Counted from the stretch's first letter, positions 51,646-61,892 are shown. The stretch is 64,000 bases of DNA from an uncultured Bacteroidia bacterium (GCA_938038735.1 CALHSW010000076.1:1-64000), one strand, 5' to 3'. The notes: generated by a model not told the origin, from the sequence alone. A program made the numbers and translations.

Positions 51646-52414
51646 TTTGACCTTCTGGTGAGTAGATCCTATCGGAACTTCAGGAGCGATGTGCGCTTGA
51701 AGTAGGAGTAGCGCAATCTAGGTGGACACGTAAATTGTTTCTGCTGAGAAAAAACAAGCTTTACATTTGTAGTCAATTTGCGTTTACAAAGAACGTGCGG
51801 TAGGCATCATGGAGAACTACAAATGTGTTTAATCGGGGTGCCGTGCCTATAATCTCTTGTGGACTTCAGTAAGGTGCAGCAATCCTTTCTGAAATCGCCT
51901 TATTCCATTAGATAACTAGCTGATAATCTTTCCTATTCTTATTCTGACAGTGTTTGTGAGCTGCCCCTCAGGCATAGCCTGTAGCAGGGATTGGCTTGCT
52001 GCTATCTCCTCATATTCTTTCATGTAAAACCAAGGATGGCATGCTACTTATGCCTCTGACATGTCTCAAAGAAACCGCACCCAATACTAGCCGGTAGAGT
52101 GGGGTGAAGGCAAAAGGTTTCTACCATTTTATGGAAAATTATACGCGGGAGAGAGGGTAGGGGTATTCGTTCCGCTTGTACTGCTTTCACCCATCAAGAA
52201 AGATGTCAGCAGCTAACAGTAGGATGAGTTATTTTACAAAATATTTGACAAGTAAAAACAATAATTGTAAACAAAGCAATTACCTAAGAACAAGCTTATT
52301 ACTGTTCTGTTTTCTATCAAAAGTAAACCATATAGAACGGAAGAATAGTTTACAACTCTGTATCTTTAGTCCCAAAAATAGTATAAATGTAACAAGCCCT
52401 TCACTTCACAAAAC
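51646..52414. other. Long spacer, no complete gene
   Basis: About 770 bases. It contains a TACATTTG box at 51762-51769 and an inverted repeat ACATTTGTAG (51763-51772) / CTACAAATGT (51817-51826). On the reverse strand a short open stretch (MKEYEEIAASQSLLQAMPEG and onward, about 52022-51918) may be the relic of a gene; it has no intact N terminus or known motif. The rest is AT-rich. Confidence 0.4.
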
Positions 52415-52445
52415 TTATCGTTTCCCTTTCTTTTTGTTACCTTTG
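52415..52445 (+). promoter_or_regulatory. Probable promoter of the XRE regulator gene
   Basis: TTA at 52415-52417, 20 bases, then TACCTTTG at 52438-52445. The first ATG is 19 bases downstream. Confidence 0.5.
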
Positions 52446-52464
52446 CGGCGATGGATACAGGCGT

Positions 52465-53040
52465 ATGTTTACAGTTATGAACGACATTGCAGAGAGGATA
52501 AAATACATACTAGAGCAGGAGGGGCTGACGTACAATCAGTTTGCCGAGAGAATAGGAGTGGCATCAAGTGCCGTTTCGCATTTCGTAAATCGCAGGAACA
52601 AACCTTCCCTTGATGCCATTGCTGGAATACTAGACGCATTTCCCAACATTTCTCCCGATTGGCTCGTGCTAGGCACGGGAAGTCCGCAAAGAGATATTGA
52701 TTCTACAGCCAATTCCGCGCAGCAGCAACACAAGGCTATCACCCAGCGTACAATAGAACTGCCTAAAGCTGAGCGGAAAAAGGAAAAAGACGACAATTTA
52801 CAGCCTCCTTCCACAGATCAGCCGAATGAGGAGTATCAGGGGCAGCCAGCTACTGAAATGAGCACAATGAACGATACCACGCATGCACGATCAGCGGACA
52901 TTCACGTGAAGCCCATAGAAGAAGGTATCGTAGACCCCGATACTCGTATTCACCCCGTGAAGTTGATTACCATTTATTCCGACGGAACGTTTGAGTGCTT
53001 TACTTTTCGCAAGAGTACCATTGAAAAGCGGACTATTTAG
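52465..53040 (+). CDS. XRE-family helix-turn-helix regulator
   Basis: The protein is 191 residues. The HTH is at about 8-65: ERIKYILEQEGLTYNQFAER, then GVASSAVSHFVNRRNKPSLD and PDWLVLGTG. A long polar, Gln/Lys/Glu-rich linker follows, and a conserved-looking C terminus (HPVKLITIYSDGTFECFTF). A second ATG at 52477 (MNDIAERI) is an equally good start. This repressor-like layout is common in Bacteroidota; target genes are not evident. Confidence 0.88.
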   Translation: MFTVMNDIAERIKYILEQEGLTYNQFAERIGVASSAVSHFVNRRNKPSLDAIAGILDAFPNISPDWLVLGTGSPQRDIDSTANSAQQQHKAITQRTIELPKAERKKEKDDNLQPPSTDQPNEEYQGQPATEMSTMNDTTHARSADIHVKPIEEGIVDPDTRIHPVKLITIYSDGTFECFTFRKSTIEKRTI

Positions 53041-53606
53041 CCCAAGCGTTACAGAATTTTCTTATGGGATTTTCTCTTGCCAATGGAGAAAAGGGGAGCA
53101 TTCGCTATACAATTTAACATAATACTCATTATCGGACAACAGAAAGTCCATCAGAACTGCGCCTTTTCTCGTCTCGCTTCCTCCTTCCGTTCCATTTCTC
53201 TGCGCATTCCTTAACCGTTGCCTTCTACGCAGCACTCTTTCTCTACCAATTGGAAGCCATTGCGCAACTTTACGGTTAACCCTGAGGGAATAGCTGTTTT
53301 CTCAATGGTACAAGCTAGCACCAATCAAATTTACGCCCCAGTGTTCGTAATAAGCCTCAGCAGCCTTCAACACTTTGAGGCGCATTCTATCTCACATTCG
53401 TTCAATCGCAGCAACACACACATGGCTTTTATTCTCAGCCTTTTACACTTTTATCAAATCTCGGATTCACACCATCCTACTCTCTCAACGATGCAGTAAA
53501 AGCCACCCACGCTGCGCTACGCACCCTCTACCTCTCTTCGCAGTACGCCCCCACTCCATTCTCGCCCCATACGCTATTGTATATGTATAGCGATAACGGC
53601 AACCAA
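53041..53606. other. Spacer between converging genes, nothing recognised
   Basis: About 565 bases between the XRE gene and the end of parC. A forward frame at 53218-53499 lacks a ribosome site and recognisable motifs. No clear terminator hairpin is seen. Confidence 0.4.
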
Positions 53607-56225
53607 CTACTCCTCCGCCTCTGCCACCTCATCAGCCTTCGGCTTAGCCTTAACCTCTACCCTTTTCACCTCGTACGTACTAACCCGCTTGCCCTTAGCG
53701 CGTAAGCTTTTCACCCCAATGAATTCTACCGCATCTATCTCGTCGTTGACCCTATTGGCGTACTTACCACCATAGTGTACCACTAACGTAGGCTCTTCGT
53801 CCTCTGTGATAGCCATTAAACGAGAATTCGGAGCCTCTCCGATAAGAGATGTCGGTAGGTCCACCAGCTCCAATGGGCACCGTTTCAGGTAGCAGAATTG
53901 CTTTTCCCCATCGTAGTACGCAACGGTAAAGACCTTCGATGCGTCAAATTTCTCTACAATTATGGGGTCATCTTGGAAACGTGTTGAGGCGCTAGCTTCT
54001 AGGGTCTCGTACGTACCATCGTTGTAGACGGCTAACACCCGTTCGTTGGTTGAGAACTCGCCTAGATAGCGCCCCCTTTCATCGGTGTTTAGACGGTTCA
54101 CGTCAAGGTCTATCCAAACTTTAAGGCCTCCAAGCGTTGACTCGCCCTCCTCTTTGCACCTCACACTCTGTAGCTTGTACTTCGTGAGAACATTTCCGCG
54201 CGTCCCCTTGCCGCGTACTGCCAGATCAGCGAAATCATAGGTGAATGTATTCCCCTTTTTCAACTTATACTTATCTGAGAGTTTACACTCTATCACCTCG
54301 GCCTCGCCATTGGGATTTACAGACATATACAATATCTTGCTGCCCTTCGTTCCTTGCGTCAAATCGTATTCCTTGTCTCGGATTAACGACCCAATGGTGC
54401 AACGCTTTACATATGTAATCTCTGAAACCCCATCAATGTACGCAAGGTTGTAGCATGTTCTACTGTCGTTACGTTTGTAAACCCCCGTGTAGAGAATCCC
54501 ATCCCCTACGAATTTCTTCTCCGCAATGCCTGAAATGGAGTACACTCCCGAACGTAGAACAACTATTGCATCATCGATGTCAGAGCAATCCCCTACATAC
54601 TCTCCAAGCTTACTGTCGGTACCCACGAAACCATTTTCTCTATCCACGTAGAGTTTCTTCGTTGCCGCAACCACCTTGGTCGCTTCTATAGTTTCAAACT
54701 CGCTTAACTCCGTGAGCCGTGGGAACTTCGCACCGTAACGCTTCCTTATTCCTTCAAAATATTTTATTGTGTACTCTACGATTTTTCCTAGATTGCTCTT
54801 TACCCCTTCTATCTCCTGCTCAATTGACTTAATGAGGGTATCGGCCTTCTTTGCATCGTACTTTGAGATCCGTTTAATCTTTATTTCGGTCAGCTTCACT
54901 ATATCATCGTACACCACCGGCCGGTACAACAGAGCCTTCCACGGATCAAGTGACTTATCAATCGTTGAAATGACGGACTCCCACGTTTCGCACTCTTCTA
55001 TGTTCAAGTACAGGCGATTCTCAATGAAGATCCGTTCCAGCGATGCCGCATGCCATTCGTCCTCTAGCTCTTTCAACCGTATCTCTAGCTCCTGCTTGAG
55101 CAGCTCTTTCGTACGATCGGTCGATATTTTAAGTATATCGTTTACCGATAGAAAATGGGGTTGATCCTCCGATATAACGCATGCATTGGGGGATAGCGAT
55201 ACCTCGCATGCCGTAAAGGCATACAATGCGTCGATCGTTTTATCGGGAGACGCTTCGGGCAGTAGGTGCACAATGATTTCTACCTGCGCAGCCGTATTGT
55301 CCTCTACCCTCTTGATTCTAATCTTACCAGCATCGTTGGCTTCCCGTATGGAGTCAATAATTTTGCCCGTCGTTTTCGTAAAAGGAATCTCCGTGATTGT
55401 AAGCGTCCTGCGATCTGTTTTAACTATTCTCGCTCTAATTTTCACCTTCCCCCCGCGTTGCCCACCTTGGTAACGACTACAATCCGCTATCCCCCCAGTG
55501 GGGAAATCGGGCATTAGCTCAAAGGGTTCGCCCTTTAGGTAATGTATACTAGCGTCTATCAGCTCGTTAAAATTGTGAGGCAATATTTTTGTATTCAACC
55601 CCACAGCAATCCCCTCAGTACCCTGCGCTAGAAGCAGCGGAAATTTTACCGGAAGCGTAATGGGCTCATCGTTACGCCCATCGTAGCTCTTCATCCACTC
55701 GGTTGTCTTGGGATTGAAAACCACTTCCAGCGCAAATTTTGATAGCCTTGCTTCTATGTATCGTGGTGCTGCAGCCGAATCCCCGGTTAAAATATTCCCC
55801 CAGTTGCCCTGCATGTCGATGAGCAGGTCCTTCTGCCCAAGCTCCACCAGCGCAGCGCCTATTGATTGATCGCCATGCGGATGGAATTTCATGGTTTCAC
55901 CGATAATGCTTGCCACCTTGTTCATACGGCCGTCATCCATACGCTTCATAGCGTGCAGAATACGCCGCTGCACTGGCTTCAACCCATCCTCAAGGTGCGG
56001 CACCGCCCTGTCCAATATCACAGACGAGGCGTAATCGAGAAACCAATCCCGGTACATCCCAGCTAGGCGTAGCTTGGAGATGTCTTTACTCAAAATACGG
56101 TCAACGAAGCTCGCGTCTTCCGCTTCCTGCTCTTCATCAACCTCTTCCTCAAGCTCCGTATCGTATACTGCGTCTGCGCCCTCTTCCATTGGAGCGTCCA
56201 TGTAATCCTTTTCTTCGTCGTTCAT
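53607..56225 (-). CDS. parC: Topoisomerase IV / gyrase-type subunit A (ParC-like)
   Basis: DNA breaking-rejoining subunit of a type IIA topoisomerase. It is 872 residues. The acidic N-terminal extension (about 1-45) precedes the winged-helix region with LDRAVPHLEDGLKPVQRRIL, and the catalytic tyrosine is Y156 in APRYIEARLS. The coiled-coil gate and a C-terminal beta-pinwheel follow, ending in a Lys/Glu-rich tail. The pinwheel lacks an obvious GyrA box (QRRGGKG), which favours ParC over GyrA. The ParE partner gene is not in the window. Confidence 0.92.
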   Translation of the reverse strand: MNDEEKDYMDAPMEEGADAVYDTELEEEVDEEQEAEDASFVDRILSKDISKLRLAGMYRDWFLDYASSVILDRAVPHLEDGLKPVQRRILHAMKRMDDGRMNKVASIIGETMKFHPHGDQSIGAALVELGQKDLLIDMQGNWGNILTGDSAAAPRYIEARLSKFALEVVFNPKTTEWMKSYDGRNDEPITLPVKFPLLLAQGTEGIAVGLNTKILPHNFNELIDASIHYLKGEPFELMPDFPTGGIADCSRYQGGQRGGKVKIRARIVKTDRRTLTITEIPFTKTTGKIIDSIREANDAGKIRIKRVEDNTAAQVEIIVHLLPEASPDKTIDALYAFTACEVSLSPNACVISEDQPHFLSVNDILKISTDRTKELLKQELEIRLKELEDEWHAASLERIFIENRLYLNIEECETWESVISTIDKSLDPWKALLYRPVVYDDIVKLTEIKIKRISKYDAKKADTLIKSIEQEIEGVKSNLGKIVEYTIKYFEGIRKRYGAKFPRLTELSEFETIEATKVVAATKKLYVDRENGFVGTDSKLGEYVGDCSDIDDAIVVLRSGVYSISGIAEKKFVGDGILYTGVYKRNDSRTCYNLAYIDGVSEITYVKRCTIGSLIRDKEYDLTQGTKGSKILYMSVNPNGEAEVIECKLSDKYKLKKGNTFTYDFADLAVRGKGTRGNVLTKYKLQSVRCKEEGESTLGGLKVWIDLDVNRLNTDERGRYLGEFSTNERVLAVYNDGTYETLEASASTRFQDDPIIVEKFDASKVFTVAYYDGEKQFCYLKRCPLELVDLPTSLIGEAPNSRLMAITEDEEPTLVVHYGGKYANRVNDEIDAVEFIGVKSLRAKGKRVSTYEVKRVEVKAKPKADEVAEAEE

Positions 56226-56388
56226 AGCTTACGAAAACCCCCTATACAGTTACGCAATGCTCTTGCGAATAGCTTTCCCTTTTACGTCCTAAACAGATAC
56301 TATATATTAACAAATCATATTCTAAATTTACCGACTCCTCCACGGCAAACCGCTCCCCTCGTCGTGACCTATTTACTGCGCTTCGCGC

Positions 56389-57384
56389 TCAAAAAGCCAC
56401 CCATAGGTTACCTAAAATCAGTATTGGCACCACCGCGGCAAACGTCCATTTTTGAACCCTTTCACTGCCTCGCCCTGTCAAATAGTAAACGTACCCGCTG
56501 CCTACCGCTGGGGCAATCATAACAGGAATTGCGCTACTACTCGGAAGCATTACAAATGGAAACAGCGAAAACATTGCTCCCCAGCGCAACAAGCTGTCGC
56601 TATATACCGCCAAAATGTTCCTACTCTGTCGATTCCTCCTTCCAACCCATAGCATGAGCAGCAGAAGGAGTAGCACACCCCATGCCACGAGCGGCATGTT
56701 TACCACCCATCCGCTCATGAACCAACTTTCCTTGATAAAGTGCACCAAACGCCCCACCCCGATATAGCTATCTGGGTTTGCCCCTAGGAGCAGAGCTATA
56801 GCTATAGCAAAGCAACTCGGTAGAATAAAGGAAATTAACGAAATAATTAGCCTCTTGCCCGTTGCTACGTTCTGGTATATCATGGCGACAAATACCACGA
56901 GCAACAGCACGGCTGTGGGGTAGTATACCAACGTTAAAAGGCCAATGAGAAAGCACGCACGGAACAGCGTGTCAGAATATGTTCGCTGCTCCTTGCTCAG
57001 TAGCAATATCACCACATGTAGCCCCGCAAGCGTACCTAACGCCGCCGCTACGCTCCCAAAAGCACCGCCATAAATTGACATGGTTGAAAGCAACGGCACG
57101 AATAGATGCATTAGGTAGTTTTTACTCTGCCCCGGATGCACACGAGAAAAAATGGACTGCATAACGGCAGCGACTAGCACGTAGAGCAACAACGACAGCG
57201 GCACAAGCACCCCCTGCGGAACTTTATCCTCCACAGCCATGCCCAGCGGGGTTTGCCATCCCGCAGCTACAACTTCCCCCCACCCTACAAAGTACCACTT
57301 CACGCCCCACGTCGCAATTACAATAGCGTATATCGCTATCGCCGTGGTGATACGCTGCCGTGAAAAAAAACTTAGTAAACCCAC
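56389..57384 (-). CDS. Polytopic membrane protein next to purD
   Basis: The protein is 331 residues with about nine to ten hydrophobic helices spread along its length (for example GVLVPLSLLLYVLVAAVM, TLVYYPTAVLLLVVFVAMIY). There is no enzymatic motif. From memory, similar proteins of unknown function are found in other Bacteroidota, often beside purD. It starts 12 bases after the purD stop, so the two are probably cotranscribed. Confidence 0.7.
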   Translation of the reverse strand: MGLLSFFSRQRITTAIAIYAIVIATWGVKWYFVGWGEVVAAGWQTPLGMAVEDKVPQGVLVPLSLLLYVLVAAVMQSIFSRVHPGQSKNYLMHLFVPLLSTMSIYGGAFGSVAAALGTLAGLHVVILLLSKEQRTYSDTLFRACFLIGLLTLVYYPTAVLLLVVFVAMIYQNVATGKRLIISLISFILPSCFAIAIALLLGANPDSYIGVGRLVHFIKESWFMSGWVVNMPLVAWGVLLLLLLMLWVGRRNRQSRNILAVYSDSLLRWGAMFSLFPFVMLPSSSAIPVMIAPAVGSGYVYYLTGRGSERVQKWTFAAVVPILILGNLWVAF

Positions 57385-57396
57385 CGGCTATTCACC

Positions 57397-58701
57397 CTAA
57401 ATCACATCTTGCGTAACGTCTCTACGCATGTACTTCCCATCAAAATTTACCGCTTCGGCAGTTCTATAGGCGCACGCCGCGGCCGCCTCAATGGTTGCAC
57501 CCGCCCCGCACGCCGAGATGACCCGCCCGCCATTCACATACAGCTCCCCATCCTCTTTGGATGTCACTCCCGAGTAGATAACGTGCCCACTGGCGGGTAC
57601 ATTGGCATCGTCAACGTCAATGCGCATGCCCTTTCGGGGTGCCTCTGGATACCCTGTCGCGGCAAGCGTTACCGACACGCACGCATCGCGCGTACATTTT
57701 GCCTTACGCTGACCGAGCGCCCCGCACCGCATGGCTCGGAATATCTCAAACAGCGACTCATCAAGCCGTGGAAGGACAGCCTGCGTCTCGGGATCCCCCA
57801 TGCGGGCGTTATACTCAATTACGTATGGCGAACCATCTTCCAATCGGATCAGCCCAAAGAACACAAAACCTTTATAATCTATATTCTCTTCCCTCAGGCC
57901 ATCAAGCGTTGGCTTCACGATCCGGGTGACAACGCTCTCCATAAAACTATCATCGGCAAATGGCACTGGTGACACTGACCCCATTCCGCCCGTATTCGGA
58001 CCCTTGTCGCCTTCCCCCAGACGTTTATAATCCTTAGCCTCAGGGAGCAGCACGTAGTTACCTTCCCCATCGGTTACTATAAATACCGACACCTCAATGC
58101 CCGACAAGAACTCCTCAATCACCACCCGACTGCTCGCTTCCGCAAACTTTCCGTCAAAATAGCTTCGTAGCGTCTCTTCCGCTTCGCCTAGCGTTTGGCA
58201 TATTGCTACACCCTTACCAGCTGCCAGCCCATCAGCCTTTATGACGTATGGGGCGCGCATTGTATGCAGAAATCGCACCGCCTCCTCCGCTTGCGACGCA
58301 TCAAAGCTCTCGTAGCGTGCGGTTGGGATTCCATGCCGTTGCATAAAAGCCTTTGCAAACGATTTGCTTCCCTCTAGCCTTGCGCCCTCTTTGGATGGCC
58401 CAACGAGCATAACGTCTTGCAACCCATTTTCTTCCGCAAAGTAATTCGCTATTCCCTCCACGAGGGGGCCCTCCGGCCCCACCACCACCATCTCCGCCAT
58501 CGTGGCCTGCGCCAGCGCCCCAATTCCGGCAAAATCCATCACGCTCCCCGCCCCGTGGCAAATGATACCATCCTTTGCCATACCAGCGTTCCCCGGCCAC
58601 GCATGTACCTCCTTTACTGCCGGCTCGTTCTTGAGCCTTCTCGCCAACGCATGTTCGCGTCCCCCGCCTCCCACAACAACTACTACCCCGCTGCTATTCA
58701 T
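57397..58701 (-). CDS. purD: Phosphoribosylamine--glycine ligase
   Basis: ATP-grasp enzyme of purine synthesis that forms GAR. From the ATG at 58701 it is 434 residues; a GTG at 58713 adds four. The N terminus is VVVVVGGGGREHALA. The ATP-grasp part shows YVIKADGLAAGKGVAI, VIEEFLSGIEVSVF and GPNTGGMGSVSPVP, and the end has EYNARMGDPETQAVLPRL. All are typical of PurD. Confidence 0.95.
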   Translation of the reverse strand: MNSSGVVVVVGGGGREHALARRLKNEPAVKEVHAWPGNAGMAKDGIICHGAGSVMDFAGIGALAQATMAEMVVVGPEGPLVEGIANYFAEENGLQDVMLVGPSKEGARLEGSKSFAKAFMQRHGIPTARYESFDASQAEEAVRFLHTMRAPYVIKADGLAAGKGVAICQTLGEAEETLRSYFDGKFAEASSRVVIEEFLSGIEVSVFIVTDGEGNYVLLPEAKDYKRLGEGDKGPNTGGMGSVSPVPFADDSFMESVVTRIVKPTLDGLREENIDYKGFVFFGLIRLEDGSPYVIEYNARMGDPETQAVLPRLDESLFEIFRAMRCGALGQRKAKCTRDACVSVTLAATGYPEAPRKGMRIDVDDANVPASGHVIYSGVTSKEDGELYVNGGRVISACGAGATIEAAAACAYRTAEAVNFDGKYMRRDVTQDVI

Positions 58702-58756
58702 TTCTTTACCCACTCTAATCGATTAAGCAACTGTGACTCTCAATGCAAAGCCCTAT

Positions 58757-60364
58757 CTACATAGGCATCGCCGCAAGAATCTTCACCGCGATCAGCAGCG
58801 ACACCATCGCCACGGGGTACACCGTGGCGTACACCATGCTCGGCGTCTCATCCTGCGCCATTGAGCTGCAGGCCGCCAACCCTGGCGTACTGGTCATCCC
58901 GCCCGTAATCACCCCGAAAAGTTCAAAGATTGACAGCTTGAAAACCCACTTGTTTAAGAGTAGTGCCGCAATCAATGGCACCAAAGTGATTATCGCACCC
59001 ACCCCTATGAGTTTGAAACCAGACTGCGAAATGGTTGCCACTAAGTTCTCCCCTGCGCTTGTGCCAACCCCCGCTAAAAAGAATAGCAACCCTAGCTGCC
59101 GCAGCAGGTTGTTGGCCGCGCTACTCATGGTCCACATTATGGGTCCCGTTTTTCCTATATTGCTCAGCACGAGTGCCGTAATCAGCACTCCGCCAGTAAT
59201 ACCAAGGCTTACCTCCAGCGCGCCACCAAATGACATTATTATCTTTCCCACCAGGATACCCAAGGAGATACCTAGCGCCACGGGAAGAAAATCGGTGTCG
59301 GATAGAGCGCGAGAGTTGTTTCCTAGCATTTTTGCCACCTTTTCAAAATCCTCCTTCCTGCAGCCTATCGTTACCTTATCTCCAAACTTTAGCGGGGTGG
59401 ATGGCTGTGCCGTAAAGTCAATCCCCGCCCGACGTATCCTCGTCACCACTGCATTGCACCCATTGTGAATCTGCACCTTGCTAATGGGCTGATTTATAAT
59501 ACTCTTATTCGTCACCAGCACGCTCTGTATGACGTAGTCAGACTTGAGGGGCATCTTCATCTCGGTTTGCCTCCCTACCAAAAGTGCAAATTGCTCTAGA
59601 TCGTGCTCCGTACCCACCGCGCGCAACACGTCACCCGACTCTAAGCGGGTATCGGGCGATGGGGTAACTACCTCTTCCCCCTTCTGTACACGGCTCACCG
59701 TGCAGCCTGTCATACGGCGCAAGTCTATGTCCTTCAACGTCTTCCCGAATATGGTATCATTTTCAACTCGAAAATCTTTCGTCACAACATCTGCAACCTT
59801 CTCATCGCTCGAAGCCTTAAACTGCTTAAACGCCTCCGCTATGTCAAGACGCATTATTTTCGGCAGCAACTTAACAAATAAGATTACGCCTATTACGCCA
59901 AACGGATAGGCGATACCGTAGCCTATCGAGGCATTCGGCGACTGGGTAGCCTCAATGGCAACCGACAAGCCCGGCGTGCTAGTCAACGCCCCTGAAATGA
60001 TACCCGCAATCATATCGGGATGCACATCAAAAGCATACATCAGACCGATAGATACCAGCAGCGCAATGAGTACGATGAGCGATGCAAAGGCTACGTACTT
60101 CCGTCCCTTCTTCCTAAAGGCATCAACAAACCCCGGCCCAGCTTGTATTCCCACGGTAAATATAAACAGCACAAGCCCAATGGATTGAACAATCGCTGGT
60201 ACCTGGATGCCGTAGTGCCCAAAGAGCAACGCGACAAATATTACTGCCGACACGTCAAAGGAAAACCCAAATATCTTTATGTTCCCTACGACGAAGCCCA
60301 ACGCTATGATTAAAAATAGCGAAAATGTGGGGCTATCCCGCAAAAATTCTAGTATTCCTTCCAT
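58757..60364 (-). CDS. AspT/YidE-type transporter with two RCK_C (TrkA-C) domains
   Basis: The protein is 535 residues. Two blocks of five membrane helices flank a cytoplasmic region (about 175-355) that contains two TrkA-C-like domains (for example RLESGDVLRAVGTEHDLEQF and STPLKFGDKVTIGCRKEDFE). The duplicated motif SGALTSTPGLSVA / TGGMTSTPGLAAC sits in each membrane block. This is the aspartate:alanine exchanger family plan. The substrate in Bacteroidota is not established; dicarboxylates or amino acids are likely. Confidence 0.9.
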   Translation of the reverse strand: MEGILEFLRDSPTFSLFLIIALGFVVGNIKIFGFSFDVSAVIFVALLFGHYGIQVPAIVQSIGLVLFIFTVGIQAGPGFVDAFRKKGRKYVAFASLIVLIALLVSIGLMYAFDVHPDMIAGIISGALTSTPGLSVAIEATQSPNASIGYGIAYPFGVIGVILFVKLLPKIMRLDIAEAFKQFKASSDEKVADVVTKDFRVENDTIFGKTLKDIDLRRMTGCTVSRVQKGEEVVTPSPDTRLESGDVLRAVGTEHDLEQFALLVGRQTEMKMPLKSDYVIQSVLVTNKSIINQPISKVQIHNGCNAVVTRIRRAGIDFTAQPSTPLKFGDKVTIGCRKEDFEKVAKMLGNNSRALSDTDFLPVALGISLGILVGKIIMSFGGALEVSLGITGGVLITALVLSNIGKTGPIMWTMSSAANNLLRQLGLLFFLAGVGTSAGENLVATISQSGFKLIGVGAIITLVPLIAALLLNKWVFKLSIFELFGVITGGMTSTPGLAACSSMAQDETPSMVYATVYPVAMVSLLIAVKILAAMPM

Positions 60365-60439
60365 TTCTCTACCAATTTGATATCATCCTTCTCAATTTAA
60401 TGGGACCTTCTCTGCACCAATGTTCTGCATCGCCAGGCC

Positions 60440-61846
60440 CTATGCGCTTTCCAGTGATAGATGGGCTTTACACCGCTGAAGCAACTCGCCATCAACCCCA
60501 AGAAGCTCAGCGATTTGTATAGCCTCAAGTGGCACGTCACCCGCAGCGTCCTCTTCAAGCGTATAGTCAATGTAGCGATTGATATTATCAAGGCCAAGGG
60601 CCCCCTCTACCCGCTCCTTCCTAAAGCCCTTCACCTTGAGCCGGTGGCAGGGTACGCTTATCCCGCCGTAATGGGTGGTAACAACCGCACGTACACCGCA
60701 CGCCTGGAGAAGCTCCACCACTCCGCATACAATGGCTCGTCCCTCCGTGGGGTTCGTGGTGCGCGCCAGCTCATCAATGAGCACCAGCAATCGCTTACCC
60801 TCCTTCGCGGCTGTGATAATTCGGTTGACCCGCAGCATCTCTGCCCCAAACGACGACAGCCCCTCCCGATGATCCTGCCCATCGCCCATAGAGGTTAGCA
60901 CCTCGTCCACCAAGGGCAATGTAGCCGAACGGGCAGCCACAAAAAGGCCGAATTGCGCCATGTACTGCGCCAGCTGAATGCTCTGCAAAAGCACGCTCTT
61001 ACCCGCCATGTTCGCGCCTGTCACAATGGTTACACCATCGGGCAGCGCAACGTCAACGCGCTGAAATTTCGCCCCTCGTTCCGCAAGTTTGGCCGCCACC
61101 TCGGGGTGTTGCAGCCCTTCCAGCCGTAGCCTATCATCCCTAAGCACAGGCCTCGTCAATTCTAACTGCTGCGCCATGAAGGCCTTACCTAGTAGCAAGT
61201 CAAGCCGCGCCACGCCTGCAAGCGCCTCTTCAAGCACGCCTGCAAATGGCTGCAGGCGGCGCGTCACGGCACGCCGCACCGCATCTTCTATCTCTACGCA
61301 GTGCAGTCTCTGCGCCTCTATGCTATCGTCGTCGGCTTTCTCCCGCTGCATCTGCTCCAGCAAGGTTCTCGCATCGCGTAGCTCATCGCTGTACTCATCG
61401 TATACGTAGAAATGCGGTATCCGCTTCCCTTGGGGGTCAAGCACGGCAATCGCCTCATCAAGATCCGGCAACTCCACGCAGGTATAGCCCAACTCTCTTA
61501 GCTGCAGCCGCACCTCCATTGCCCTTATCGCAAAGCTCTTAATCTCAAAGAGCTCAATATCATCACGTACTGATCCCCCATGCAGGTAGTTCAAGCTGCC
61601 CTGCACATCCTGAATTTGGCACATACGAGCCATTAAAAGGTCTCGCTGCGACACCCCTTCCTTAGCAAAAAATACCGACAGCGTCGACTCAATAGCCTCG
61701 TACTCTTCATTAAGCGCGTCAGCATCGTAGAGCATCGCCGACTCTCCGAGCGCACGCTGCCCAGGCCCAGAATGCACCTGCCAATTGTCCACCACGTAGC
61801 GCATGCCTGGCACACTCTTTATCGCATCATGAAGTCTAAACGCCAT
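60440..61846 (-). CDS. MutS-family ATPase lacking the mismatch-binding domain
   Basis: The protein is 468 residues. The C-terminal ATPase domain is intact: Walker A GANMAGKS (277-284), Walker B LLVLIDEL (353-360), ARTTNPTEG and TTHYGG. The upstream part contains only the helical core and clamp regions (about 10-250). Domain I (with the Phe-X-Glu mismatch reader) and the Smr endonuclease domain of MutS2 are both absent. Proteins of this size and type include KamC, the proposed reactivase ATPase of lysine 5,6-aminomutase, but no aminomutase genes are in the window. A TACCTTTG box lies 39 bases upstream of the ATG. Confidence 0.85.
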   Translation of the reverse strand: MAFRLHDAIKSVPGMRYVVDNWQVHSGPGQRALGESAMLYDADALNEEYEAIESTLSVFFAKEGVSQRDLLMARMCQIQDVQGSLNYLHGGSVRDDIELFEIKSFAIRAMEVRLQLRELGYTCVELPDLDEAIAVLDPQGKRIPHFYVYDEYSDELRDARTLLEQMQREKADDDSIEAQRLHCVEIEDAVRRAVTRRLQPFAGVLEEALAGVARLDLLLGKAFMAQQLELTRPVLRDDRLRLEGLQHPEVAAKLAERGAKFQRVDVALPDGVTIVTGANMAGKSVLLQSIQLAQYMAQFGLFVAARSATLPLVDEVLTSMGDGQDHREGLSSFGAEMLRVNRIITAAKEGKRLLVLIDELARTTNPTEGRAIVCGVVELLQACGVRAVVTTHYGGISVPCHRLKVKGFRKERVEGALGLDNINRYIDYTLEEDAAGDVPLEAIQIAELLGVDGELLQRCKAHLSLESA

Positions 61847-61884
61847 GTATACCTACTACTATTCCTACAACGTCACTCTCGGCG

Positions 61885-61892
61885 CAAAGGTA
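61885..61892 (-). promoter_or_regulatory. -7 element of the MutS-like gene promoter
   Basis: The reverse strand reads TACCTTTG, a perfect TAnnTTTG, 38 bases before the ATG at 61846. Confidence 0.5.

Noticed and set aside
52176..52613. Forward frame of 145 codons overlapping the XRE gene
   Set aside because: It contains the XRE promoter and overlaps the HTH gene in another frame; composition is AT-rich spacer without a domain.
53218..53499. Forward frame of 93 codons between the XRE gene and parC
   Set aside because: No ribosome site, promoter or similarity; ordinary spacer.
53607..56225. GyrA rather than ParC
   Set aside because: The catalytic core fits both, but no GyrA box was seen in the C-terminal pinwheel; the call remains slightly uncertain because no gyrB or parE neighbour is present.
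60440..61846. MutS2 recombination suppressor
   Set aside because: The protein ends after the ATPase domain; the Smr nuclease domain that defines MutS2 is absent, and it is too short.
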